Source of the DNA: Bufo bufo
Lineage: Eukaryota > Chordata > Amphibia > Anura > Bufonidae
Direction: 5' to 3'
Length of the DNA stretch: 64,000 bases
NCBI RefSeq assembly: GCF_905171765.1
Contig: NC_053390.1
Location: 584,872,471-584,936,470, forward strand
Part shown: one piece after another, positions 46,866 through 57,582 of the stretch
How the letters are laid out: every line of letters starts with the position of its first letter
How positions within the stretch are numbered: the first letter of the stretch is position 1
Program-made: the position numbers and the translations under genes
The notes under the pieces: generated by a model
Database searches by the model: none
What the model saw: the letters and a program-made list of their open reading frames with translations, nothing else
What the model was told of the DNA's origin: nothing

Positions 46866-48152
46866 ATGAGGAGAGAGTCAAATATGGGACGTGGTGCTGC
46901 TGGTGGAGCTCCTGTTGCAGGGAGAGGACGTGGTCTATCTGTGCCAGCTACACGCACAAGTGAAACCCCTTCCTCAGCTGTGAGTAGGCGACAAAACCTG
47001 CAGCGGTATTTGGTCGGGCCGAATGCTGCTCTACGAATGGTGAGACCTGAACAAGTACAGGCGATAGTAGATTGGGTTGCTGACAGTGGATCCAGTTCTT
47101 TCACATTGTCTCCCACCCAGTCTCCTGCTGAAAGACCACAGTTGGCACCTGCAGCCGATGTCCATCAGTCTTTCACCTCACCCCTTTGCAAATCAGCTAA
47201 GCAGTCTGAGCCCCAAGTCATGCAGCAGTCTCTTCTGCTTTTTGATGACTCTGTTAGCAGGGTTTCCCAGGGCCATCCACCTAGCCCTGCCCCAGAAGTG
47301 GAAGAGATTGAGTGCACCGATGCCCAACCACTTATTTTTCAAGATGAGTACATGGGAGGACCATCGCAGCACGTCTCGGATAATGACGAAACACAGGTGC
47401 CAACTGCTGGGGCTTTCGAAAGTGTGCAGACCCACAAGGAAGTCAGGGGTGAAGACTGGGTGGAAGATCATGTGGAGGACGATGAGGTCCTCGACCCCAC
47501 ATGGAATCAAGGTCATGCGAGTGACCAATGTAGTTCGGAGGAAGAGGCGGTGGTCGCACAGAGCCACCAGCACAGCAGAAGAGGGAGCAGGGTGCAAAAG
47601 CGGAGCGGCCGTCCTCTAGACAGTACGCCTCCTACTACCCACCGCAGCAAGGGACCGAGCACACCAAAGCCAGCTCCAACGAGTTCCCTGGCGTGGCAGT
47701 TCTTCAGACAATGTGCTGACGACAAGACACGAGTGGTTTGCACGCTGTGCAATCAGAGCCTAAAGCAAAGCATAAACGTTCTCAACCTGAGCACAACCTC
47801 CATGACCAGGCATTTAAGTGCAAAGCACGAGCTGCAGTGGAGTAGACACCTCAAAAACCAAGAAAGGTCTCTGGCTCCTCCTGCTTCCTCTTCTGCTGCA
47901 GTCGCGGCCTCTTCATCCACCTCTGGAGTGACAGTGCCACCTGGCACTCCGCAAACAGAGGATCTGCCAGCAACACCAACACCTGGGTCACCAAGCATCT
48001 CCACAATGTCCCACGCAAGCGTTCAGCTCTCCATATGCCAAACGCTGGAGAGGGAGAGGAAGTACCCCCCTACCCACCCGCGATCCCTAGCCCTGAATGC
48101 CAGCATTTCTAAATTACTGGCATTTGAAATGCTGTCATTCCGTCTGGATTAA
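46866..48152 (+). pseudogene. hAT-2 transposase, N-terminal half
   Basis: Start chosen at ATG 46866 because hAT-3 begins with the same pattern (MRRESNMGRG against MRKTSNKGRG). A Gly/Arg-rich start is followed by the conserved YLVGPNAALRMVRPEQVQ, an acidic region and a BED zinc finger (WQFFRQCADDKTRVVCTLC ... MTRHLSAKHELQW). Open with no internal stop. The coding region ends within LAFEMLSFRL at about 48147, where foreign sequence supplies the stop. It lacks the whole catalytic core and could only make a DNA-binding fragment. Confidence 0.87.
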
Positions 48153-49345
48153 GCTGGATTTGATGTTAGTGTAAGTCCCTTGAGTAGGTATTTGCAATGA
48201 TATATTCCCGCATGAATATATTACTTACAGTCCCGTCGGTCAGCCCGTTGTGGCGTCCCACTTTGGTGGGCTTACCTGACACTGTAAAGGGTAATGGTGT
48301 GTTCAATGTTAGCAAGTGGAGAAATAAGGTCTCAGCATGAAGTTTCAGCTTGATGATGCGGCTGTGCTGGGTCTCAGCGTCTCACGCTGTGCTCAGTGTT
48401 CGCGGTTCACGTGATCCACTCTACATCTCTGAGGAACAAATTCGCATCGTATGATCGTAAGTGTCCGATTTCTTTAGAATTTGCTGAAGCGCTTCAGACT
48501 AACTGAAGCTAGCCACTGAAGAAGGGGAAAGCACTCCCCGAAACTCGTCTGGTAATTATAGACTATATTCAATGTCCGAATGACTGTGGAAAAAGAAATA
48601 ATATACAAAAGTTCATTAATTCTGAAGCGCTTCAGCAAATTCTAAAGAAATCTGACACTTACGATCATACGATTCGAATTTGTTACCGCGAGAGGTAGAG
48701 TGGATCACGTGAACCGCCAACACTGAGCACAGTGTGAGACGCTGAGACCCAGCACAGCCGCATCATCAAGCTGAAACTTCATGCTGAGACCTTATTTCTC
48801 CACTTGCTAACATTGAACACACCATTACCCTTTACAGTGTCAGGTAAGCCCACCAAAGTGGGACGCCACAACGGGCTGACCGACGGGACTGTAAGTAATA
48901 TATTCATGCGGGAATATATCATTGCAAATACCTACTCAAGGGACATACACTAACATCAAATCGAGAGTATAAGCCGCATCCCTGGTTTTATATATATGAA
49001 CCTATCATAATATTCCTGCAATTGAGGAAATATTGCAAAGTCTATAAATTCACTGGACTATTACGTGTTTTCATAATACTGCAATATATCAGCAGTCCAA
49101 TATATTTGTGGAGATACATGATATGTACGGAGTGATTCTGCAACCTATATCACGCATCTAAAGCAGAAACCCTCTTGGTACATATACCTATGCACATGTT
49201 TTTAGTCTGTATATTATTTTTGGATGTGTGTTTTAGATATTTTATATGTATACTAGATTTTGAAATACCCTAATAAATATATGGTACATCCACAGTGTAT
49301 CCATGTGAAATGTTAGAGTGCCAGTCCATCTCACAATAAAAAAAA
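48147..49345 (+). mobile_element. Fold-back, Penelope-like element with hammerhead in its loop
   Basis: Arms 48158-48498 and 48622-48962 are inverted copies (GATTTGATGTTAGTGTA with its inverse at the outer ends, GAAGCGCTTCAG at the inner ends). The loop holds the hammerhead at 48512. To the right lies A+T-rich sequence ending in an A-run (about 49331-49344), which fits a retroposed insert. It interrupts hAT-2 coding sequence. No reverse transcriptase is present, so the Penelope link rests on the ribozyme alone. Confidence 0.6.
48512..48553 (+). ncRNA. Hammerhead ribozyme fold in fold-back loop
   Basis: Stem I GCCA (48512-48515) pairs with TGGT (48550-48553, one G-U pair). Core CTGAAGA at 48516-48522 (the varied base is at the tolerant position 7), one extra A, stem II GGGG (48524-48527) with CCCC (48536-48539), GAAA at 48540-48543, a two-pair stem III (AC..GT) and the favoured cleavage triplet GTC at 48547-48549. 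Confidence 0.65.
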
Positions 49346-49489
49346 AATTACTTAACAGATAGAAATGTCAGATGGCTTTTAGCATGCTGCTATGTCTCAG
49401 GCAAAAATGTAAATTATTACAGGTGTGGTTTGAATTGACATTGGGTTTTGCCACAAGAGGGCGTAAAAGTGCTTGCCCAGTTTCCCCAT

Positions 49490-51080
49490 AAAAAGCTCTC
49501 AGAGAATACTTTTGGGAGTGTACCTCTTGGTGAAAGAACGTTAACTGCTAGACATGCTTCTACAACACACTCAAAGAACTTTTGCTCAGTTGGCAAAGTT
49601 TAGGAGGAGGTGCATCATTGCAGTGCAAGAGACAGAATGGTAATTTTGATGACTTGCTTGCCATCTAGGCCATTCTGACCTAGCTGATAGGAGGTGTTGG
49701 GAGCTGTGGTTATGTGAGGGCATGCACACATAGCAAACGAGCTGTAGACGGTGCAGACAGACCACTAGTAGAGAGGATTGTTTGGCCCTTCCGACAAGCA
49801 CAAGCAGCTCAAACAGTTTTGTTTTCCAGCATTCAAACATAGGCAGCACCTTCATCACACTCCACTGGCTCTGGCCAGATCAATTACAGATGCTCAAAAG
49901 GAGAAAATTTGATATCACAGTTCCCATTATCTGTCCTGCCTTTTACAGACAGCCACTAGTGTTGATCGCGAATATTCTAATCGTGAATTTTTATTGCGAA
50001 TGTCGCCACTGTGAGAATTCGCGAAGATATAGAATATAGTGCTATATCGTAATCGCGAATATTCTAGATTTTTTTTTCATCAGTATCCTCACTGCTTCTT
50101 GCTTGTGGGCCAATGCGAAGGCTGCAATATCTTTGTCAGAGCTTAGTAACATCCCTAGCCACCAATAGGAAAGTTGCTTACCCCTTACTATATAGGAAAC
50201 TCCCAGCAGCCATTTTCTGCTGTTTTTTTGCAGTTCTGAGAGAGAGAGAGAGAGCAGTGACATTGCTGTGCTCTGTGCTTTGCTGAGTCATCTGGATCCT
50301 TATTCAATTACATTAGATAGTTAGCTTATATATATAATACAGATAGTTAGTGGGAGATAGTCAGTGTACAGTAGGTTAGATAGTGATATAGTGTAGCTGA
50401 TAGTTTCCAGTACAGGGTGTTAGGTAGTGTGATAGGAATTACTGTGCTGTGATACGGATTAGTGTCTAGCAGCTTGAAAAATGTAGCAAAAGTGAGCCAC
50501 GCCTGTATTGCGCGCAATACGCGCATATTACATTGGCAATTTTCGCAATCTAGAAAATAATGACTGAGGATCACGAATTCTAGAATTTGCAAATTTATGG
50601 TGAATATTAGGACAAAAACTTGCAAAATATTGCGAAAATGAATATTGCCTATGCTGCTCATCACTAACAGCCACTGTAGCCTTCATTTGCAGAAGTGTTG
50701 TGACTGAGAAACCTGGACTACTGCAGACTGGATCCATATTGTCTTTAGTGACAAATCCAGGTTCTGTTTGGGAGACCATGATGGTCAGGTTAAAGTATGG
50801 AGGCCTCAATGGTGAGCCCTTCAATCCTGCCTTTACTGTGGAGGAACACAATGCCCCAAATGCTGGTGTGATGATCTTAGAAGCCATTGCATACAACATT
50901 CAGTCACCTCCTAGTAGTGATATGATTTTTCACCAATCGAGCATTTATACCGGCAGGGATGCCAGCTTTGGCAACCTACGAATGAGCAGGATCTGCAAGC
51001 CCAGCTGCAACATCTGTGGGCAAAAGTACAGCAGGATACCATACGGAACCCTTTTGCTCAACTGTATCTCATCTAGAGCC
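49490..51080 (+). pseudogene. Old Tc1-like transposase relic, split by a hAT MITE
   Basis: Pieces of a Tc1-like transposase can be read in changing frames: QRTFAQLAKFRRRCI near 49575, then STSSSNSFVFQHSN near 49800, then, beyond the MITE, SLVTNPGSVWETMMVRLK (normally a DESRF..-G..VRV-type block) and NAPNAGVMILEAIAYNIQS near 50850-50910. The tail near 50990-51060 matches the end of such proteins. Many stops and shifts; much older than the other Tc1-like copies in the window. Confidence 0.65.
49957..50666. mobile_element. Non-autonomous hAT element with perfect target duplication
   Basis: TAGTGTTGATCGCGAAT at the left and the inverse of TAGTGATGAGCAGC at the right. ACAGCCAC flanks both sides (49949-49956 and 50667-50674). 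710 bp, no transposase. A GA-repeat lies near 50238-50253. Termini belong to the same type as hAT-1. Confidence 0.9.
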
Positions 51081-51119
51081 TCCTTTAATTGTACAGTTTT
51101 CCCTAATAAAATTATCCTT

Positions 51120-51480
51120 TTTTGTATATATATATATTCGCTATATTGCTATATATTAATTTTTTTTGAATATTCGCTATATTGGTATATATTTTCTTTT
51201 TAGAATATTACGAATATTCTAAAAAACGAATATATAGTAATATAGCGCCGGACACTGATCCCTCCCTTCTTTTAGCTTGTGGGTGAATATGTAGAAAATA
51301 CTATATTGAATATAGTATATTCTACATATTCGCCCACAAGCTAAAAGAAGGGAGGGATTAGTGTCCGCCTGTGTACTGTTTAAAAAAATATTAAAATAAA
51401 ATAAAGGAATTTTCGTCATTACGAATATATAGCACTATATTCATTGATGTGTACTGTGTAAAAAAATAAAAATATAGGAA
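51120..51480. repeat. A+T-rich hAT-like remnant with long hairpin
   Basis: TATATTCGCTATATTG-type repeats surround a hairpin: arm 51250-51296 (GGACACTGATCCCTCCCTTC...) pairs with 51319-51366 with only two or three mismatches. Confidence 0.7.
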
Positions 51481-52210
51481 TTTCTATTTCAAGTCAACCA
51501 AAATGAAGCACAGCTGCATTCGTTATGTGGGGACATTAAATCGGCAGTTCTATGTAACTCCTGAACACATGGTGCCTTCAGAACAGTCTCCAAACTCTGC
51601 TCTGCAGAATGACAGTGTAGTTGCTCTACTTTGCCTGTCAGCCCCTTCCTGGTGAAGTCTGCCCCAGGATGTGTGACACAACCCCCTCCCGGGTGTTGGC
51701 AAGCCTCGCATCGAAAGGCTTATTCTGCAACATGACCTGCATGATCCGGGCTGCGCACTTGAGGCAGATGGGAAGGCGAACTAATCCCGGCGGCTGAGCA
51801 GGGGACACTTCCACACCCTGGCCGAGGCAAGCTGGCTCATCACTGCCTTCTGTGCTCAGACGGGCACAGGACAGATGGGTCCTGCCGTTGGCCGGAGCAC
51901 AGCATGTGTGTGGTGCTGATCGTGTATGGGTGGGGAGGGTGGAGAGGATGAGAGAGCCGCTGCAAAACACTGCCACTCCTACTGCTCTCTGGCTTGGAGG
52001 AATCAGCACACGGTGAGGCTCTCTGCCCGACCGTAGAGTTCTGCCACAGACTCGATGTACCCGATATGGAAACTGATAGCAGACTAATGCAGTGGCTTGT
52101 CTAGCTAATTTAGTACTAATTTTGAGTTTGGTTTCAAAAATTAAAAATAAATAAATTACAATGTAAAATAGTGCTTTTTTTTTGCATGTTAACGCATTCC
52201 TGCTGCACAC
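51481..52210. other. GC-rich stretch with an unidentified open frame
   Basis: Unlike its A+T-rich surroundings, 51640-52080 is GC-rich. A minus-strand frame (52210 to 51638, 190 codons) is open, with LPICLKCAARIMQVMLQNK near its end, but I recognise no family. It could be part of an unknown repeat, a fragment of a host exon, or chance. Confidence 0.3.
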
Positions 52211-52690
52211 TTACAACATGCTGCTGTCAGAGGTATCTTAGTTTATTTATGGTTTTGCCCTGTTCTGATGTGGGCCCATTCCTGGGAACACATTCCTGCT
52301 GCACACTTAGAACCGGCTGATGTCAGAGGTGTCTTAGTTTATTTTTGGTGTTGCACTGATCTTGTGGGGGCCCATTTCTGGGAACACATTCCTGCTGCAC
52401 AGTGCACACTTAGAACCTGCTGCTGCCTGTCCTGCTGAGTTATGCCAAGCTATGTGTAGGCCTTATACTCGACCATTACAATCTATGAGCTGCTGATGCT
52501 GCTGCTGCTGTCTGTCCTGACTCTGATGACTTATGTGTGGGCTTTATACTTCACCGTTACAAATACCTGCTGCTGTATGTCCTGACACTGCTGAGTTATG
52601 TGTGGGCCTTATACGACAGTGTTACCATGTACCTACTGCTGTCTGTCCTGATCCAGATTAGTTTGACCCTGGACTAAAGGGGCCTTACAA
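52211..52690. repeat. Degenerate tandem repeat, about 110 bp and shorter
   Basis: Copies of AACACATTCCTGCTGCACAC / CAGAGGTGTCTTAGTTTATT at about 52190-52420, then shorter related copies around TGCTGTCTGTCCTGA and TTATGTGTGGGCC to about 52640. Confidence 0.75.
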
Positions 52691-53039
52691 CTAAGTTATC
52701 AGTTAAAATTACCCCATAACATTATAAAAAACAAAAGCACGTGTTATAACTAGAGTTGAGCGAACACCTGGATGTTCGGGTTTGAGAAGTTCGGCCGAAC
52801 TTCCCGGAAATGTTCGGGTTCGGGATCCGAACCCGAACCGAACTTTGTCCCGAACCCGAACCCCATTGAAGTCAATGGGGACCCGAACTTTTGGGCACTA
52901 AAAAGGCTGTAAAACAGCCCAGGAAAGAGCTAGAGGGCTGCAAAAGGCAGCAACATGTAGGTAAATCCCCTGCAAACAAATGTGGATAGGGAAATGAATT
53001 AAAATAAAAATAAAAAAAATAAAAATGACCCAATATCAA

Positions 53040-54000
53040 TTGGACAGAGGTCCCATAGCAGAGAATCTGGCTTCACGTCAGCAGAGAATCAGTCTCTTCA
53101 TGCTATAGCAAAGAATCTGGCTTCATGTCAGCACAGAATCAGTCTCTTCATGCCATAGCAGAGAATCTGGCTTCATGTCAGAACAGAATCTGTCTTCATG
53201 TCATAGCAGAGAATCAGGCTTCACATCACCCACCACTGGAACAGGCCACTGTCACACATTTAGGCCCAGGCACCCAGGCAGAGGAGAGAGGTCGCGTAAC
53301 AGAGAATCTGGCCTTATGTCAGCACAGAATCTGTCTTCATGTCATAGCAGAGAATCAGGCTTCACGTCACCCACCACTGGAACAGGCCACTGTCACACAT
53401 TTAGGCCCCGGCACCCAGACAGAGGAGAGCGGTCCCGTAACAGAGAATCTGGTCTTATGTCAGCGCAGAATCAGTCTTCATGTCATAGCAGAGAATCAGG
53501 CTTCACGTCACCCACCACTTGAACAGGCCACTGTCACATATTTAGGCCCAGGCACCCAGGCAGAGGAGAGAGGTCGCGTAACAGAGAATCTTGCCTTATG
53601 TCAGCACAGAATCTGTCTTCATGTCATAGCAGAGAATCAGGCTTCACGTCACCCACCACTGGAACAGGCCACTGTCACACATTTAGGCCCCGGCACCCAG
53701 ACAGAGGAGAGCGGTCCCGTAACAGAGAATCTGGCCTTATGTCAGCGCAGAATCTGTCTTCATGTCATAGCAGAGAATCAGGCTTCACGTCACCCACCAC
53801 TGGAACAGGCCACTGTCACATATTTAGGCCCAGGCACTCAGGCAGAGGAGAGAGGTCGTGTAACAGAGAATCTGGCTTCATGTCAGCACAGAATAAGTCT
53901 TCATGTCATAGCAGAGAATCAGGCTTCACGTCACCCACCACTGGAACAGGCCACTGTCACACATTTAGGCCCCGGCACCCAGACAGAGGAGAGGTTCATT
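53040..54000. repeat. 141-bp tandem array in hAT-3 3' region
   Basis: About six copies of a unit with GAATCAGGCTTCACGTCACC and GGAACAGGCCACTGTCACA; GTAACAGAGAATCTGG recurs at 53296 and 53437, exactly 141 bases apart. Because 141 is a multiple of three, plus-strand frames stay open across units (322 codons at 53125-54093, with a second open frame alongside). Confidence 0.93.
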
Positions 54001-54110
54001 CAACTTTGGGTTGCCCCGCAATATAATGGTAAAATGAAATTAAAAATAGTATTGAATGAGGAAGTGCCCTGGAGTAGAATAATATATTGTTAAGGGGAGG
54101 TAGTTAATAT

Positions 54111-57100
54111 CTAATCTGCACAAGGGATGGACAGGTCCTGTGGGATCCATGCCTGGTTCATTTTTATGAACGTCAGCTTGTCCACATTGGCTGTAGATAG
54201 GCGGCTGCGTTTGTCTGTAATGACGCCCCCTGCCGTGCTGAATACACGTTCAGACAAAACGCTGGCCGCCGGGCAGGCCAGCACCTCCAAGGCATAAAAG
54301 GCTAGCTCTGGCCACGTGGACAATTTGGAGACCCAGAAGTTGAATGGGGCCGAACCATCAGTCAGTACGTGGAGGGGTGTGCACAGGTACTGTTCCACCA
54401 TGTTAGTGAAATGTTGCCTCCTGCTAACACGTTCCTTATCAGGTGGTGGTGCAGTTAGCTGTGGCGTGGTGACAAAACTTTTCCACATCTCTGCCATGCT
54501 AACCCTGCCCTCAGAGGAGCTGGCCGTGACACAGCTGCGTTGGCGACCTCTTGCTCCTCCTCTGCCTTCGCCTTGGGCTTCCACTGGTTCCCCTGTGACA
54601 TTTGGGAATGCTCTCAGTAGCACGTCTACCAACGTGCGCTTGTACTCGCGCATCTTCCTATCACGCTCCAGTGTAGGAAGTAAGGTGGGCACATTGTCTT
54701 TGTACCGGGGATCCAGCAGGGTGGCAACCCAGTAGTACGCACACGTTAAAATGTGGGCAACTCTGCTGTCATTGCGCAGGCACTGCAGCATGTAGTCGCT
54801 CATGTGTGCCAGGCTGCCCAGAGGTAAGGACAAGCTGTCCTCTGTGGGAGGCGTATCGTCATCGTCCTGTGTTTTCCCCCAGCCACGCACCAGTGATGGG
54901 CCCAAGCTGCTTTGGGTGCCATCCCGCTGTGAACATGCTTCATCCTCATCCTCCTCCACCTCATCCTCGTCCTCCTCGTCCTCCAGTAGTGGGCCCTGTC
55001 TGGCCACATTTGTACCTGGCCTCTGGTGTTGCAAAAAACCTCCCTCTGAGTCACTTCGAAGAGACTGGCCTGAAAGTGCTAAAAATGACCCCTCTTCCTC
55101 CTCTTCCTCCTGGGCCACCTCCTCTTCCATCATCGCCCTAAGTGTTTTCTCAAGGAGACATAGAAGTGGTATTGTAACGCTGATAACGGCGTCATCGCCA
55201 CTGGCCATGTTGGTGGAGTACTCGAAACAGCGCAACAGGGCACACAGGTCTCGCATGGAGGCCCAGTCATTGGTGGTGAAGTGTGTCTGATCCACAGTGC
55301 GACTGACCCGTGCGTGCTGCAGCTGAAACTCCACTATGGCCTGCTGCTGCTCGCACAGTCTGTCCAGCATATGCAAGGTGGAGTTCCACCTGGTGGGTAC
55401 GTCGCATATGAGGCGGTGAGGCGGGAAGGCCGAAGTTACGCTGTAGCGCAGACAGGCGAGCAGCGGCAGGATGTGAACGCCGGAAGCGCGAACAGACGGC
55501 CCGCACTTTATGCAGCAGCTCTGACATGTCGGGGTAGTTGCGAATGAACTTCTGCACCACCAAATTCAGCACATGCGCCAGGCAAGGGATGTGCGTCAAA
55601 CCGGCTAGTCCCAGAGCTGCAACGAGATTTCGCCCATTATCGCACACCACCAGGCCGGGCTTGAGGCTCACCGGCAGCAACCACTCGTCGGTCTGTTGTT
55701 CTATACCCCGCCACAACTCCTGTGCGGTGTGGGGCCTGTCCCCCAAACATATGAGTTTCAGAATGGCCTGCTGACGTTTACCCCGGGCTGTGCTGAAGTT
55801 GGTGGTGAAGGTGTGTGGCTGACTGGATGAGCAGGTGGAAGAAGAGGAGGAGGAAGCTGAGTAGGAGGAGGAGGAGACAGGAGGCAAAGAATGTTGCCCT
55901 GCGATCCTTGGCAGCAGAATGACGTGCGCCAAACAGCTCTCCGCCTGGGGCCCAGCCGCCACTACATTTACCCAGTGTGCAGTTAGGGAGATATAGCGTC
56001 CCTGGCCGTGCTTACTGGTCCACGAATCTGTGGTTAGGTGGACCTTGCCACAGATGGCGTTGCGCAGTGCACACTTGATTTTATCGGACACTTGTTTGTG
56101 CAGGGAAGGCACGGCTCTCTTGGAGAAGTAGTGGCGGCTGGGAACAACATACTGTGGGACAGCAAGCGACATGAGCTGTTTGAAGCTGTGTGTGTCCACC
56201 AGCCTAAATGACAGCATTTCATAGGCCAGTAGTTTAGAAATGCTGGCATTCAGGGCCAGGGATCGAGGGTGGCTAGGTGGGAATTTACGCTTTCTCTCAA
56301 ATGTTTGTGAGATGGAGAGCTGAATGCTGCCGTGTGACATGGTTGAGATGCTTGGTGACGCAGGTGGTGGTGTTGGTGGTACATCCCATGTTTGCTGGGC
56401 GGCAGGTGCCAACGTTCCTCCAGAGGCAGAAGAAGAGGCCGAGGCGGCGGCAGCAGCAGCAGAAGAGGCCGAGGCGGCGGCAGCAGCAGAAGAGGCCGAG
56501 GCGGCAGCAGCAGAAGAGGCAGCAGGAGGAGCCTGAGTGACTTCCTTGTTTTTAAGGTGTTTACTCCACTGCAGTTCATGCTTTGCATGCAGGTGCCTGG
56601 TCATGCAGGTTGTGCTAAGGTTCAGAACGTTAATGCCTCGCTTCAGGCTCTGATGGCACAGCGTGCAAACCACTCAGGTCTTGTCGTCAGCACATTGTTT
56701 GAAGAAGTGCCATGCCAGGGAACTCCTTGAAGCTGCCTTTGGGGTGCTCGGTCCTAGATGGCGGCGGTCAGTAGCAGGCGGAGTCTTTTGGCGGCGGGTG
56801 TTCTGATTTTGCCCACTGCTCCCTCTTTTGCTACGCTGTTGGCTCGGTCTCACCACTGCCTCTTCCTCCGAACTGTGAAAGTCAGTGGCACGACCTTCAT
56901 TCCCTGTGGGGTCTAGGACCTCATCGTCCCCTGCATCGTCTTCCACCCAGTCTTGATCCCTGACCTCCTGTTTAGTCTGCACACTGCAGAAAGACGCAGC
57001 AGTTGGCACCTGTGTTTCGTCATCATCAGAGACGTGCTGAGGTGGTATTTCCATGTCCTCATCATCAGGAAACATAAGTGGTTGTGCGTTAGTGCATTCT

Positions 57101-57561
57101 ATCTCTTCCACCCCTGGTAAAGAGCTAGGTGGATGCCCTTGGGAAACCCTGGCAGCAGAGTCTTCAAACAGCATAAGAGACTGCTGCATAACTTGAGGCT
57201 CAGACAGTTTCCCTGATATGCATGGGGGTGATGTGACAGACTGATGGGCTTGGTTTTCATGCGCCATCTGTGCGCTTTCTGCAGAAGACTGGGTGGGAGA
57301 TAATGTGAACGTGCTGGATGCACTGTCGGCCACCCAATTGACTAATGCCTGTACCTGCTCAGGCCTTACCATCCTTAGAACGGCATTGGGCCCCACCAAA
57401 TATCCCTGTAAATTCTGGCGGCTACTGGGACCTGAGGTAGTTGGTACACTAGGACGTGTGGCTGTGGCAGAACGGCCACGTCCTCTCCCAGCACCAGAGG
57501 GTCCACTAACACCACCACGACCATGTCCACGTCCGCGTCCCTTATTAGATGTTTTCCTCAT
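54111..57561 (-). pseudogene. hAT-3 transposase, near-intact
   Basis: Starts MRKTSNKGRGRGHGRG at 57561. Order: Gly/Arg-rich N-terminus; YLVGPNAVLRMVRPEQVQ; acidic region; BED finger (WHFFKQCADDKT, VVCTLC, MTRHLHAKHELQW) near 56570-56720; an Ala/Ser repeat (56410-56530); hAT core with LTTDSWTS (first Asp), VVCDNGRNLVAAL (second Asp) and RWNSTLHMLDRL; a highly acidic stretch (54930-55000); and the dimerisation domain LEVLACPAASVLSERVFSTAGG near 54200-54290. Two defects are visible: a TGA at 56674-56676 where hAT-2 has CGA, and a one-base shift in a C-run near 55423-55425. Apart from these it is full length (about 1,150 codons). Youngest of the hAT genes here. Confidence 0.92.
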
Positions 57562-57582
57562 TGTTCCCGTTCACCACAATTT

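Larger units (their letters stand above)
35077..48147 (+). mobile_element. hAT-2 transposon, split by BEL-1 and truncated at its 3' side
   Basis: Starts TAGGGTTGCGCGAACCCGAA with a following region of GTTCGGGTTCG repeats, as in hAT-3. A TATTTAAG promoter-like site lies near 35321. The leader has two kinds of tandem repeats and is interrupted at 36793 by BEL-1. After BEL-1 the array resumes and leads to the transposase gene at 46866. Homology to hAT-3 stops at about 48147, where a fold-back element begins. Confidence 0.8.

Noticed and set aside
54802..55290. Ser-rich plus-strand frame
   Set aside because: Antisense of the acidic stretch of hAT-3 transposase; low complexity only.
56277..56730. 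Arg/Gln/Ala-rich plus-strand frames
   Set aside because: Antisense of the Ala/Ser repeat in hAT-3.
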